Made by a program: the position numbers and the translations under genes
The notes under the pieces: model-generated
Seen by the model: only the letters and a program-made list of their open reading frames with translations
The model's database searches: none
What the model was told of the DNA's origin: nothing
Assembly (NCBI GenBank): GCA_016842085.1
Contig: JAEVEX010000041.1
Location: 1-64,000, forward strand
Length of the DNA: 64,000 nt
Direction of reading: 5' to 3'
Origin: Candidatus Thermoflexus tengchongensis
GTDB lineage: Bacteria > Chloroflexota > Anaerolineae > Thermoflexales > Thermoflexaceae
Part shown: positions 1 to 7,579 of the stretch, piece after piece
Layout of the letters: the number at the start of each line of letters is the position of its first letter
How positions within the stretch are numbered: the stretch's first letter is position 1

Positions 1-131
1 CGACGCCGCTGGCGGCCTCGCTCGCCAGCGATGGTCGCCGGCTTGACCGACCATATTTGGACTGTTAAAGAGCTACTGATGACCGTTGTGGCTCCTGAAG
101 TCATCAACACAAAATAGGGAGACTACCTGTG
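1..131. repeat. Non-coding flank with REP-like fragment, distal to CRISPR array 1
   Basis: No gene is visible here. The first 60 bases contain short inverted repeats and share a GATGGTCGCCG...CTTGACCGACC pattern with an intergenic palindromic element near 59.9-59.96 kb, so this is probably the end of a dispersed REP-like repeat. The rest is the trailer of CRISPR array 1. Confidence 0.4.
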
Positions 132-335
132 GTCGCAATCCCCTGAAAACGGGTCTCGTTCCTGCAAGGTTGAGGAAAGCTCGCCGGAGAGGATAAGCTC
201 GCCCGGCATTATGCCGAGTCGCAATCCCCTGAAAACGGGTCTCGTTCCTGCAAGCGTTTCACTACCATCTGCACAATGACGGCGGAACCGCCAAAATCGT
301 CGCAATCCCCTGAAAACGGGTCTCGTTCCTGCAAG
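132..335 (-). CRISPR. CRISPR array 1 (3 repeats, 2 spacers), type III-A
   Basis: Three identical 37-bp repeats lie at 132-168, 218-254 and 299-335, separated by spacers of 49 and 44 bp. On the plus strand each repeat begins GTCGCAATCCCC and ends CTGCAAG. Transcription is from the minus strand, because the leader lies at the high-coordinate side. The crRNA 5' tag would then be ATTGCGAC, the usual 8-nt position left by Cas6 cleavage. The repeat is identical to that of array 2 at 13 kb. The array is very short and directly follows cas1-cas2 and the leader, where new spacers would be added at the 335 side. Confidence 0.97.
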
Positions 336-665
336 AGCGCCTCACCCTCTTTTCGGTTCCCCTCCCCGATTCCCCCTTCCTCGGCTTCTATCGTTCACAC
401 TCCCAAACCTCCCACCTCCATTTCTACCCCATTTTCGCCCCTCTGTCAAGGATTTTTTCTTTGCTTCCGCCCCCGCCGCAAATCCCCCCCGTCCCAAAGG
501 CCTTTCGGGGATTCGCGGAAAAGCCCCCTCCCCCCGCGCCAGGACCCCGCCAGATCTGGGAGCCAGACGCCCATCTACCCCCATATCTGGATCCCCCTTC
601 AGGCCCCGTTTTGACGGTTTTCCGCGAATCCCCCCCGGTTTCAAGGCCCATGGGGGATTCGCGGA
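336..665 (-). promoter_or_regulatory. CRISPR leader 1 with promoter
   Basis: The 330-bp AT-richer leader of array 1 is base-for-base identical to the leader of array 2. Read on the minus strand it has TTGACA (444-449), a 17-bp spacer and TAGAAA (421-426), a good housekeeping-type promoter about 80 bp before the first repeat. Upstream are three copies of GGGGATTCGCGGAAAA-like sequence in alternating orientation (around 508-523, 618-635 and 652-665) that can pair with each other; they may be integration or regulatory sites. The identity ends at 665, 35 bp before the cas2 stop codon. Confidence 0.85.
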
Positions 666-699
666 AAGGTGAGAAGGCGGGGCCTCCGCCCCGCCGCCT

Positions 700-978
700 T
701 CAGACGATCCAGACCTCCGGATCCTCCATGGGGATGGATCGGCCGATGGATCGGATGCGGCGCCGGCACGCCGCGCACAGGAGGTAGATCCGCACCTGGT
801 CCTCGCCCGCACGAACCAGCCTTCGGATCCGCTCCTCCAGCCGCTCCAGATGAGGATCCTCGAGCTCTCCTTCGAAAACGCTCTTCTGCACCCGATCGAT
901 CATCCCCCACAGGGCCCGGGCCACCCGCAGCCGCCGCCCGTCATCGGGGATATCATAGGCGACCACCACATAAGGCAT
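700..978 (-). CDS. cas2: CRISPR-associated endoribonuclease/adaptation protein Cas2
   Basis: 92 aa, normal for Cas2. It dimerises and bridges two Cas1 dimers in the spacer-integration complex. The N-terminal MPYVVVAYDIPDD is the ferredoxin-like beta strand that holds the conserved Asp, followed by the typical RLRVARALWGMIDRVQKSVF segment. The start is set by this conserved N-terminus; the open frame continues upstream but that part has no family resemblance. It is the last gene of the cas operon, 127 bp after cas1, and its stop lies 35 bp from the array 1 leader. Identification is firm. Confidence 0.96.
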   Translation of the reverse strand: MPYVVVAYDIPDDGRRLRVARALWGMIDRVQKSVFEGELEDPHLERLEERIRRLVRAGEDQVRIYLLCAACRRRIRSIGRSIPMEDPEVWIV

Positions 979-1105
979 CGCCGCCCTCCTCCTCTCGGAT
1001 CTTCCCGCGCTGTCCGCCTGCGGAGAGGCTCGGCCAGCGGGAAGGACTCCCGCCCCGGCCTGAAGCTGCCACTGGGGAAGCGCCGGCGGGAGATCGCCCC
1101 GCCCC

Positions 1106-2092
1106 TTACCCCTCCATCTCAAAGGGAATATAGGGCGATCCGCTCCCGATGGCCCGGGCCAGCCGCCGGACCTGCTCGTCCAGGCAGGCCCGGAGGGAGG
1201 GCCTATCGCCCGACGGCCGGCGCATGAAGGCCTCATAGGCGGCCAGGTAGCGGCGCAGGGCCTCCGGCCGGAGGAGCACCGCCCCATCTTCCGCTCGCTC
1301 CTCGAAATCCTCCCACCCGAACATGCGCCGGTTCACCAGGCTCAGCACCAGCCGGTCCACCGCCGCATGTCGGAATTCCTCCGCCAGATCCAGAGCCAGC
1401 GCGGGGCGCCCGTCGCGCACCTCGTGATAAAACCCGATATACGGGTCCAGGCCGCAGGCGGCGATTTTGCCGATCAGCTCGCCGGTGAGCAGGGCATACC
1501 CCAGCGACAGCATGGCGTTGATGGGATCGCGGGGCGGGCGCCGGCGGCGGCCCTCAAAGGGGAATTCCCCCCGGACCATCCTGCGGAAGGCCTCGAAGTA
1601 TATGGCGGAGCCGCTCCCCTCGATCCCGCGCAGCGCCATCCGATCCGGCGCCTCCCGGGCCTGGGCGATCCGCTGCTCCAGGGCCATCCGCAGCCGTTCC
1701 CAGTCGGGATCCGGATAGGTCCGGGCGTAGCGCATCAGCAGGCGGCGGGCGTTCTCCAGCTTGGCCGCCACCACCCGCGCCGCCATCTCCCGTCGGAACG
1801 ACTCATCGACGGAACGCTCAAACTGGCGCAGCCGCAACCGCGCGTTCCGGGAGAGGATCGGCGTGAGACGCCCCTTCAGCCGCCCCTCGACGGTGAAGAA
1901 CGCCACCTCGATCCCATGGGCCAGCAGCAGCCCGATGGCCGGGGTCGTCAGCTGCACGCCCCCGAAGACCCAAACGCCCTCTACCTTGAAGGCAGGGACG
2001 CTGAGGAGGACCTCCTCGCCTTTGCGAACCACCAGGCGATCCCCCTCGCGGCCCAGCACCGCGCCCTGCTCGGTGAGATAGAGCATCGGCAT
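1106..2092 (-). CDS. cas1: CRISPR-associated endonuclease Cas1
   Basis: 328 aa, full length. Cas1 is the metal-dependent integrase that inserts spacers next to the leader. The N-terminal beta domain (LYLTEQGAVLGREGDRLVV) is followed by the helical catalytic domain. Likely metal ligands are Glu158 (GIEGSGSAIYF), His223 (GFYHEVRDG) and Glu238 (LDLAEEFR). There is no fused reverse transcriptase, unlike some type III Cas1 proteins. It lies 30 bp downstream of csm6 and upstream of cas2, probably in the same transcript. An alternative start two codons downstream (Met3) cannot be excluded. Confidence 0.97.
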   Translation of the reverse strand: MPMLYLTEQGAVLGREGDRLVVRKGEEVLLSVPAFKVEGVWVFGGVQLTTPAIGLLLAHGIEVAFFTVEGRLKGRLTPILSRNARLRLRQFERSVDESFRREMAARVVAAKLENARRLLMRYARTYPDPDWERLRMALEQRIAQAREAPDRMALRGIEGSGSAIYFEAFRRMVRGEFPFEGRRRRPPRDPINAMLSLGYALLTGELIGKIAACGLDPYIGFYHEVRDGRPALALDLAEEFRHAAVDRLVLSLVNRRMFGWEDFEERAEDGAVLLRPEALRRYLAAYEAFMRRPSGDRPSLRACLDEQVRRLARAIGSGSPYIPFEMEG

Positions 2093-2122
2093 GGCGGCGC
2101 GCTCCCCCAGGCCGGCATGGCC

Positions 2123-3622
2123 TCAACGAGCGCTCCCCCGCCCGGCCATGTCTCCGGACAGCCGGGCCTGGATGAACGCGGCGATCTCGGCATACGGATC
2201 GTCCCGCAAATCGATGTGGAGGAGCTTCAGGATGCGTTCCAGCCCTTCCACCGGATCGAGCACTTTCTCGTTCTCCCGCGGGGCGTAATGGCGCCGCAGA
2301 TCCTCCTCCGAAACCCCGACGAAGTCGTGGCCGATGATGGTGCGATGCCGGAGCTCCACCAGGGGATCCAGCTGGTTCACCCGGCGCAGGAGCTCCCGGT
2401 AGCGACCCCGATCCCTCTCGGGCACCATCGGAAGGCCGTCGGGGTGCCTCCCGCCGTGTTCGATGGCGAAGGCCAGCAGGGCCTTGTAGGTGGGCCGGGC
2501 GATCTGCCGCCAGTCGAGGGGCTTCCCCTCCACCTTCTGGCTTTCCAGGAACTCCAGCAAGGCGGGGTTATCCCGGATCCCCTTTTCCCAGCGCTGCAGG
2601 GTCTCCTCCCGGACATGCGGGGCCAGATCGGTGGGGAGGCAAAGGAGGTCCTCCACCAGGAAACGGAGGATGGCTTCCTGGAAGCGGTAGACCCGGCCCA
2701 GGAAATCGGCGTAGCGGCGGCTTCGATAGGCCGCCCGGGCGTTCCAGAAGAGCTCCCGCAGGAGCGCCTCCCAGCGCCGCCGCGGATTCCCCGACTGGAA
2801 CAGGGGGTCCAGGTCGTGGCGGAGCCGCCGATCGATGAACGCCCGGATCTCGCGGTCGCCCTCCCGGATGGCCTGATCCAGGGCCTCCTGCGCCCCCTGG
2901 AAGTCGAACTCGGCCCGGCGGGCGGCATAGGCGGCCAGGGCGATCAGGCCCGGGTGGGCGCCGAGCTCGCGGAGGAGGGCCTCCGCCCGCGCGAAGTCCA
3001 TTTCCATCAGCCGATCCCGGGCCGCCTCCTCCCGGAACGCCTGGATGAGCTGCTGGCCGATGCGCAGCTCATGGGGTTCCCCGCCATAGGGAAGATACAG
3101 GACCCGCAGGCGCTCGCGGTAGCGGCGCAGGGCCTGCAGCAGCAGCCCCATGTTGCAGGCCGGGGTCCCCCCGGCCAGGATGACATACACCCGCGAAAAG
3201 CCCTCCGGCCGCTCGGGCAACAGCCGCCCGAAGGCCTCGTAGGCCTCGTCATACAGGGAGGGGTTGATGCCCGTGATCCGCTGTGCCTCAAAGTTCGCCC
3301 GGAGCCCACTCAGGCGATCCGGAAGATGGCGAGCGATAAGCTCCGCGAAATAGAGGGTGTCGGAAGGACGATGGCGGGGATCGGGCTGGTCGGTGCCGAA
3401 GAGGATCACCTGCCAGGGCGGGTCATCCTGACCCTGGGGATGGCGCATGAGGAGATGGCGCAGGCATGGCTCCAGGATGGGGAACCGCAAGCGGGTCGCC
3501 TGCCCCGGATCCCGCTCCAGCTCCCGGAGCAGGCGCTCGCCTCCCTCCCGGGCCGGCCGGATCTCCTGATCGTCCCACAGCACGTCCCGCGCGCCGATGT
3601 TGCACAGGACCAGCACCGTCAT
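2123..3622 (-). CDS. csm6: CARF-HEPN ribonuclease Csm6
   Basis: 499 aa. The N-terminal Rossmann-like CARF domain starts MTVLVLCNIGARDV and carries the ligand-loop motif VILAGGTPACNMG. Near the C-terminus is R427-TIIG-H432, the R-X4-H active site of HEPN RNases, inside LVELRHRTIIGHDF. In this family cyclic oligoadenylate made by Cas10 binds CARF and switches on non-specific RNA cleavage by HEPN. The start at 3622 is preferred over the Met seven codons upstream because AGGAGG lies just before it, within the longer frame. It follows csm5 by 40 bp and precedes cas1. It is longer than many Csm6 proteins; Csx1 is an alternative name, but the operon position favours Csm6. Confidence 0.9.
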   Translation of the reverse strand: MTVLVLCNIGARDVLWDDQEIRPAREGGERLLRELERDPGQATRLRFPILEPCLRHLLMRHPQGQDDPPWQVILFGTDQPDPRHRPSDTLYFAELIARHLPDRLSGLRANFEAQRITGINPSLYDEAYEAFGRLLPERPEGFSRVYVILAGGTPACNMGLLLQALRRYRERLRVLYLPYGGEPHELRIGQQLIQAFREEAARDRLMEMDFARAEALLRELGAHPGLIALAAYAARRAEFDFQGAQEALDQAIREGDREIRAFIDRRLRHDLDPLFQSGNPRRRWEALLRELFWNARAAYRSRRYADFLGRVYRFQEAILRFLVEDLLCLPTDLAPHVREETLQRWEKGIRDNPALLEFLESQKVEGKPLDWRQIARPTYKALLAFAIEHGGRHPDGLPMVPERDRGRYRELLRRVNQLDPLVELRHRTIIGHDFVGVSEEDLRRHYAPRENEKVLDPVEGLERILKLLHIDLRDDPYAEIAAFIQARLSGDMAGRGSAR

Positions 3623-3662
3623 CGGGGTCCTCCTCTGGGGCAATGGGGAAAGGCTTGCCGGG

Positions 3663-4787
3663 CTACCCGGCGGGGATCAGGCGGATCCACCCGGGCGGGA
3701 GGGTGGGCCGGCCCCCTTCGAAGAGGACCCGACGGGTTTTGGGGAAGGGATCGCCCCGGCCCAGGCCGAAGAGGCGCCGCAGCCGGCGCACCGCCTCCGG
3801 GCCCATGGCCTCCGCCGCCGTCTTGCTCCGCCATCCCGCCCCCCAGCCCAGGTTCAGGTAAATGGCGTCCGGCTCCGCCTGCATCCGGGCCAGCAGACGA
3901 CGGTAGAAAGCGGACCAGGCCTCCAGGCCCAGGCTTTCCCCAAAACGCAGCTCCCCCTCGGCAACGTGTCGGGCGAAGGCGTTGACCAGGCGCGCCCACT
4001 CCCGGATCCGGGCCCGGCGATCTGCCGGCCCCAGGGTATCTCGCTGCAGCAGGAAGACATCCAGCTCCACTTCCACCTGCATCGCGCCCGAAGGGAGCGG
4101 CCGGAGGATTTCGACCACCACCTCGAAGGCCTGCTCGGGGTCGGGGACGTGCTTCCCGGGCTCCTTCAGCCAGCTCAGGGTCCCGTCCGGCTCCCGCACC
4201 GCCACCCGGATCGAGGCCACATCCAGGGCCTCCAGCGGAGCGGGGGTGCTGTCGGCGATCCGCAGGGCCCGCAGGAGATCGTGATGGGGATCGGGGCCGA
4301 TCAGCTCCCGCATCAGGGGATCATCGGCGAATTCCCGGGCCCGGGAGGGACGTTCCCGGGCTGCCTGCTCCACGGCGCTCAGCCAGGCCTGACGCTGGGC
4401 GGGGGAAGCAGCCTGCAGGGCGGCGAAGGCAAGGGCGGTGCGGATCGCCCCCTTGAGGGAGGAGCCGGGCAGATACGGCCGCCCGAGGGGGTCAGCGATG
4501 TGCTCGCGGACCTCCCGGGGAGGCGGGCCGGACCAGGGGCGGACGTAGCGGGCGAGGGCGCGCCGGTCGCTTTCGCTCCAGAACCGCAGCGCGGCCGCCC
4601 CCTCCTGGAGGTAGCGATCGAGGGCCCGGGGATCGCGGGCCAGGGCCGCCGTCATGCGTTCGGGATCGAACCGCCACAGACGGCCGTCGATGAGGGCGAT
4701 CTCGGGGGAGCCCAGCCGCTGGCCACTCCCGACATGCACTGGCGAGAGGATCTCCACGCGATACGTCCGACGCTCCAGCACCGCCAT
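3663..4787 (-). CDS. csm5: Type III-A RAMP protein Csm5
   Basis: 374 aa RAMP-superfamily subunit that caps the 3' end of the crRNA in the Csm complex. The first strand YRVEILSPVHVGSGQ is the characteristic RAMP N-terminus, and LPGSSLKGAIRTAL (around residues 105-118) is the glycine-rich loop shared with Csm3. It lies three bases after the csm4 stop, so translation is likely coupled; GGAGCGTAGAGG precedes the ATG. Position between csm4 and csm6 matches the canonical csm order. Assignment rests on these motifs and gene order, since Csm5 diverges strongly between species. Confidence 0.92.
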   Translation of the reverse strand: MAVLERRTYRVEILSPVHVGSGQRLGSPEIALIDGRLWRFDPERMTAALARDPRALDRYLQEGAAALRFWSESDRRALARYVRPWSGPPPREVREHIADPLGRPYLPGSSLKGAIRTALAFAALQAASPAQRQAWLSAVEQAARERPSRAREFADDPLMRELIGPDPHHDLLRALRIADSTPAPLEALDVASIRVAVREPDGTLSWLKEPGKHVPDPEQAFEVVVEILRPLPSGAMQVEVELDVFLLQRDTLGPADRRARIREWARLVNAFARHVAEGELRFGESLGLEAWSAFYRRLLARMQAEPDAIYLNLGWGAGWRSKTAAEAMGPEAVRRLRRLFGLGRGDPFPKTRRVLFEGGRPTLPPGWIRLIPAG

Positions 4788-4790
4788 CCT

Positions 4791-5843
4791 CTACGCTCCT
4801 CTCTCAGGGAAGGGTTCCCCCGAAGCCGCCAGTGCCCCGACCGGAAAAGCGAAGCCATAGCGATAGATGGGATGGGGGAGGGGCTCCGGCGTCTCCTGGG
4901 GCGTGACGTCGACCATCGCTCCCCAGAGGCCGCGGGGATCCCCGGTGAGGAGGGATCCTTCGGCCAGCATCCGGAGGGTGCGCCGGCGGTAGGGCATGGC
5001 CAGCCGTCCGCCCACCCATCCGCTGCGGGTCAGCCATCCATAGCGGGCGGCCTCGCCGAGGAGCGCCTCGATCTGATCCCGGGGCAGGTAAACGGGGGAA
5101 AGCGTGACGAAAGCCGGAGCGGCTGGATCGCCGAGGGGCTCGGCGGGCTCGAAGCGGGGTGAGAACAGGCCGTGGCCAGCGGTGCGATCGCCCCCGACCC
5201 CGTGATCCCCCAGCAGCCGCACGGCTGCCCGGAACCATTCCACCAGCCCGGGGTCCCGGTAGCGGACGCGGAAGAAGAGCCCGGCCCGGGCCTCCGGGCG
5301 AGGCCCCGCCTCCCGGAAGACCAGGCGCCCGAAGTGCCACAGGCTGGAGGTGTGGGTAACGAGATCAAGGGCCACCCGGGGAACGCGGCTTCGAGCCCAG
5401 AAGCGCTCTCCCGCCAGATCCCGCCGCCCGAAGGCGTCCTGCAGGGTCTCCGCCTCCTCACGGGTCATCCAGACCGTCCCCTCGTGGATGCGGACGCCTT
5501 CCTCCAGGGGCTGGCCCTCCAGCATCCGGCGGAGGACACCCTCGGAGACGAAGGCGATCTCCTTCATGGGGAAATAAGGGGCGGAGACCCGCGCCGGGAG
5601 ATAGGGCCGCGGATAGAAGCGGACCGGGCCCGCGAAGGGGAAGGCGGAGGAGATCAGGACCGGCGGCTCCGGGACGAACCAGTTCTGGAAGAGGGATTCC
5701 TCGCCGAAGAGCATCGCCCAGGCCACCCCCAGGGCCGCATAGAGGGTATCGGCGTGGAGGATAGGGGATGTTTCCTCCAGGCCGATCCCCCGCACCCCGA
5801 GGTGGAAGGCGCCCCGTGGCTCCATGTAGACGATCTCCTCCAT
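4791..5843 (-). CDS. csm4: Type III-A RAMP protein Csm4
   Basis: 350 aa RAMP subunit that binds the crRNA 5' tag and contacts Cas10. The N-terminal segment with a hydrophobic strand and ILHADTLYAALGVAWAML matches Csm4, where this helix follows the first RAMP strand. The region GDHGVGGDRTAGHGLF (around 216-231) is the C-terminal glycine-rich loop. It starts three bases after the csm3 stop and ends three bases before the csm5 start, giving a tightly packed csm3-4-5 block. A second Met six codons in also has a GGAGGA upstream, so the true start could be 5825. Confidence 0.92.
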   Translation of the reverse strand: MEEIVYMEPRGAFHLGVRGIGLEETSPILHADTLYAALGVAWAMLFGEESLFQNWFVPEPPVLISSAFPFAGPVRFYPRPYLPARVSAPYFPMKEIAFVSEGVLRRMLEGQPLEEGVRIHEGTVWMTREEAETLQDAFGRRDLAGERFWARSRVPRVALDLVTHTSSLWHFGRLVFREAGPRPEARAGLFFRVRYRDPGLVEWFRAAVRLLGDHGVGGDRTAGHGLFSPRFEPAEPLGDPAAPAFVTLSPVYLPRDQIEALLGEAARYGWLTRSGWVGGRLAMPYRRRTLRMLAEGSLLTGDPRGLWGAMVDVTPQETPEPLPHPIYRYGFAFPVGALAASGEPFPERGA

Positions 5844-5846
5844 CCC

Positions 5847-6701
5847 TTACTTCCCCCCGAAGGCCGGGATCCGGGCGGCCAGATCGTCGAAGCGGGCCAG
5901 CAGCTCCTCCACCGTCCGCCCCTCCATCAGCGGGACCGCGGGATGCTGCTGGGGGTCCAGGTAGTGGGCCACCGGCTTCCACAGCACCTGGAGGTCCCGG
6001 AAGGCCACGCGGCCGTAGCCCCGGCTCCCGCTGCCGCCCAGGTAATCGTCCTCCAGCAGGCGCATCCCCAGCAGCACCGTGCGGAAGGCCTCGCGGTCGT
6101 CGGCGTCGTAGACCGAGAAGAGCAGCTCCACCTCGAAGCGGGCGCCGGCAGGGACCCGCTCCATCGCCCGGGGGTTGGCGGCGGCGGTCAACACATCGAT
6201 GGCGGCCTCCCACTTCACCTCGGTGTAGGGCAGATCGGTGTTCACCTCGGCCCATCGCTTGCGGGTGGGCTGGCCGTTCTCATCGAGGAGCTCCAGCTCC
6301 TCCAGGAGGCGGCCATCGCGGACGATGAGGCGGACGGGCTCCAGGGCCCGCTGGCCGGCGACGCCGAAGGCCCGGCAGAGGGGGCACGGCCGGCCCTCGC
6401 GGCGGTATTCCGCCTCGCTCTCACACCAGTGGATGCGGATGGCCGGGATGTTCCCCCGGGGCTCCACCAGGGTCTTGAGGGGCTTGCCCAGGGCGCGGGT
6501 GAGGAGGGAGCGCATCTTCCCCTTCAGCGAGGAGCCGGGGACATAGGGCCGGCCGGTGACCGGATCGCGGATCACCACGTTATCCAGTCCCCCGATCTCC
6601 ATCCCGGCGCCCGCGCCGCCGATCCGCAGGCCGGTCATCGCCTGCAGGACGCCGGCGATGACGATCTTCCCCTGTAACGTCAGGCTGTTCCCGTTCATCA
6701 T
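5847..6701 (-). CDS. csm3: Type III-A backbone RNase Csm3
   Basis: 284 aa. Csm3 forms the helical backbone along the crRNA and cuts target RNA at 6-nt intervals. The expected catalytic Asp is present as Asp40 in IGGLDNVVIRDP, followed by YVPGSSLKGKMRSLL. The C-terminal glycine-rich loop is LGGSGSRGYGRVAF. A Cys cluster (HWCESE...CPLC) could bind zinc. The start codon overlaps the csm2 stop by four bases (ATGA) and has GGGAGG upstream. With the Asp intact, target-RNA cleavage should be functional. Confidence 0.95.
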   Translation of the reverse strand: MMNGNSLTLQGKIVIAGVLQAMTGLRIGGAGAGMEIGGLDNVVIRDPVTGRPYVPGSSLKGKMRSLLTRALGKPLKTLVEPRGNIPAIRIHWCESEAEYRREGRPCPLCRAFGVAGQRALEPVRLIVRDGRLLEELELLDENGQPTRKRWAEVNTDLPYTEVKWEAAIDVLTAAANPRAMERVPAGARFEVELLFSVYDADDREAFRTVLLGMRLLEDDYLGGSGSRGYGRVAFRDLQVLWKPVAHYLDPQQHPAVPLMEGRTVEELLARFDDLAARIPAFGGK

Positions 6702-7147
6702 CGATCCCTCCCGCCGTAAGCTCGATGGTAAGCCAGGATGGCCTCGAAGAAGTCCACCATGCGCTGGAACCGCTGGAGCACCTCGGATTCGGAGGGGTTG
6801 CCGCTGAAGACGGCGTCGACCGCCGCGGTCATCACCTCGCGGAGGCGCTGGCCGCCCTGGCCGGCCCGGGCGCCCATGTAGGCGAGCTTGGGCTTGAGCA
6901 TGCGGAGGCGGCCGGGGTCGAAACGCATCTGCAGGCGCTTGACCTCGCCGAAGACGTTGCGGATCTGGGAGGTCGTCAGCCTCCGTCCTACCAGCTCCTG
7001 CCCGATCCGATCCGCCTCATCCACCAGGGTCTGGTAGTCCCCCTCCAGGATGATGCGGCGGACGAGCTCCTTTTCGTTTGCCGGCGCCGCGGGGGCTGAT
7101 CCGCCCCGGGCGCCCGATGGGGAAGGAGAAGGACCCCGGTTGCTCAT
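6698..7147 (-). CDS. csm2: Type III-A small subunit Csm2
   Basis: 149 aa, mainly helical, as expected for the Csm2 small subunit that lines the target-binding channel. The first 25 residues are Ser/Pro/Gly/Ala-rich and look disordered; the conserved helical core follows (LTTSQIRNVFGEVKRLQ and PKLAYMGARAG are family hallmarks). A strong AAAGGAGGTGAAG lies before the ATG. It opens the csm2-3-4-5-6 block and is separated from cas10 by 432 bp of palindromic repeats, which is unusual because cas10 and csm2 are normally adjacent. Confidence 0.93.
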   Translation of the reverse strand: MSNRGPSPSPSGARGGSAPAAPANEKELVRRIILEGDYQTLVDEADRIGQELVGRRLTTSQIRNVFGEVKRLQMRFDPGRLRMLKPKLAYMGARAGQGGQRLREVMTAAVDAVFSGNPSESEVLQRFQRMVDFFEAILAYHRAYGGRDR

Positions 7148-7199
7148 CGCTTCACCTCCTTTCGGGAAGATGGTGATCCGTTCGGCGAATTCCTTCAGG

Positions 7200-7579
7200 G
7201 GGCTCCACCGAGGGACAATGGAGTCCCCACGCCAGGCGCCAATGGAAATCGGCCTTCATGGGCGCTTCGCGCCCGGCGTCGGCCTCCGCCAACGCGATAC
7301 CCGGCCGGCACCGGCCGGCCACTGGCCGAAGGCCTTGGAGGTCGAATTCCTTCAACACTCACGCCGGCCATCGGCCTCCCACGCCGATTAAAATCGGCCT
7401 CCCGAGGCGCTTGCGCGCCTTCCGTCGGCCTCCGCCAACGCGAAAGCCACCTTTAGGCCGGCGAAGGCCGGCCACCGGCCGAAGGCCTTGGAGGTCGAAT
7501 TCATTCGACGCGCGCCCCGGCCACCGGCCAAAGGCCCCTCCCGGTCGAATTCCTTCGACACCCGATCCCCGGCTGGGGA
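7200..7579. repeat. Palindrome-rich dispersed repeats inside the csm operon
   Basis: The 432-bp gap between cas10 and csm2 is filled with about two and a half units of a repeat also present at 40.8-41.6 and 62.3-62.8 kb. Each unit is a string of short inverted repeats: a CCGATT/AATCGG arm, a variable GC hairpin (GGGCGC-TTC-GCGCCC in one unit, AGGCGC...GCGCCT in the other), GGCCGG...CCGGCC, GGCCGAAGGCC and GTCGAATTCATTCGAC. No convincing ORF is present. It may act as a processing or attenuation site between the two halves of the operon. Confidence 0.85.

Noticed and set aside
342-812. Minus-strand ORFs inside the CRISPR leader, repeated at 13539-13841
   Set aside because: They are identical because the leader is duplicated; composition is low-complexity Gly/Arg and they cover promoter elements.
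1367-3985. Long plus-strand open frame (about 870 codons) opposite csm6, csm5 and cas1
   Set aside because: It is antisense to clear cas genes, rich in Pro/Gly/Gln/Arg as expected for a shadow in GC-rich DNA, has no family resemblance and no ribosome site.
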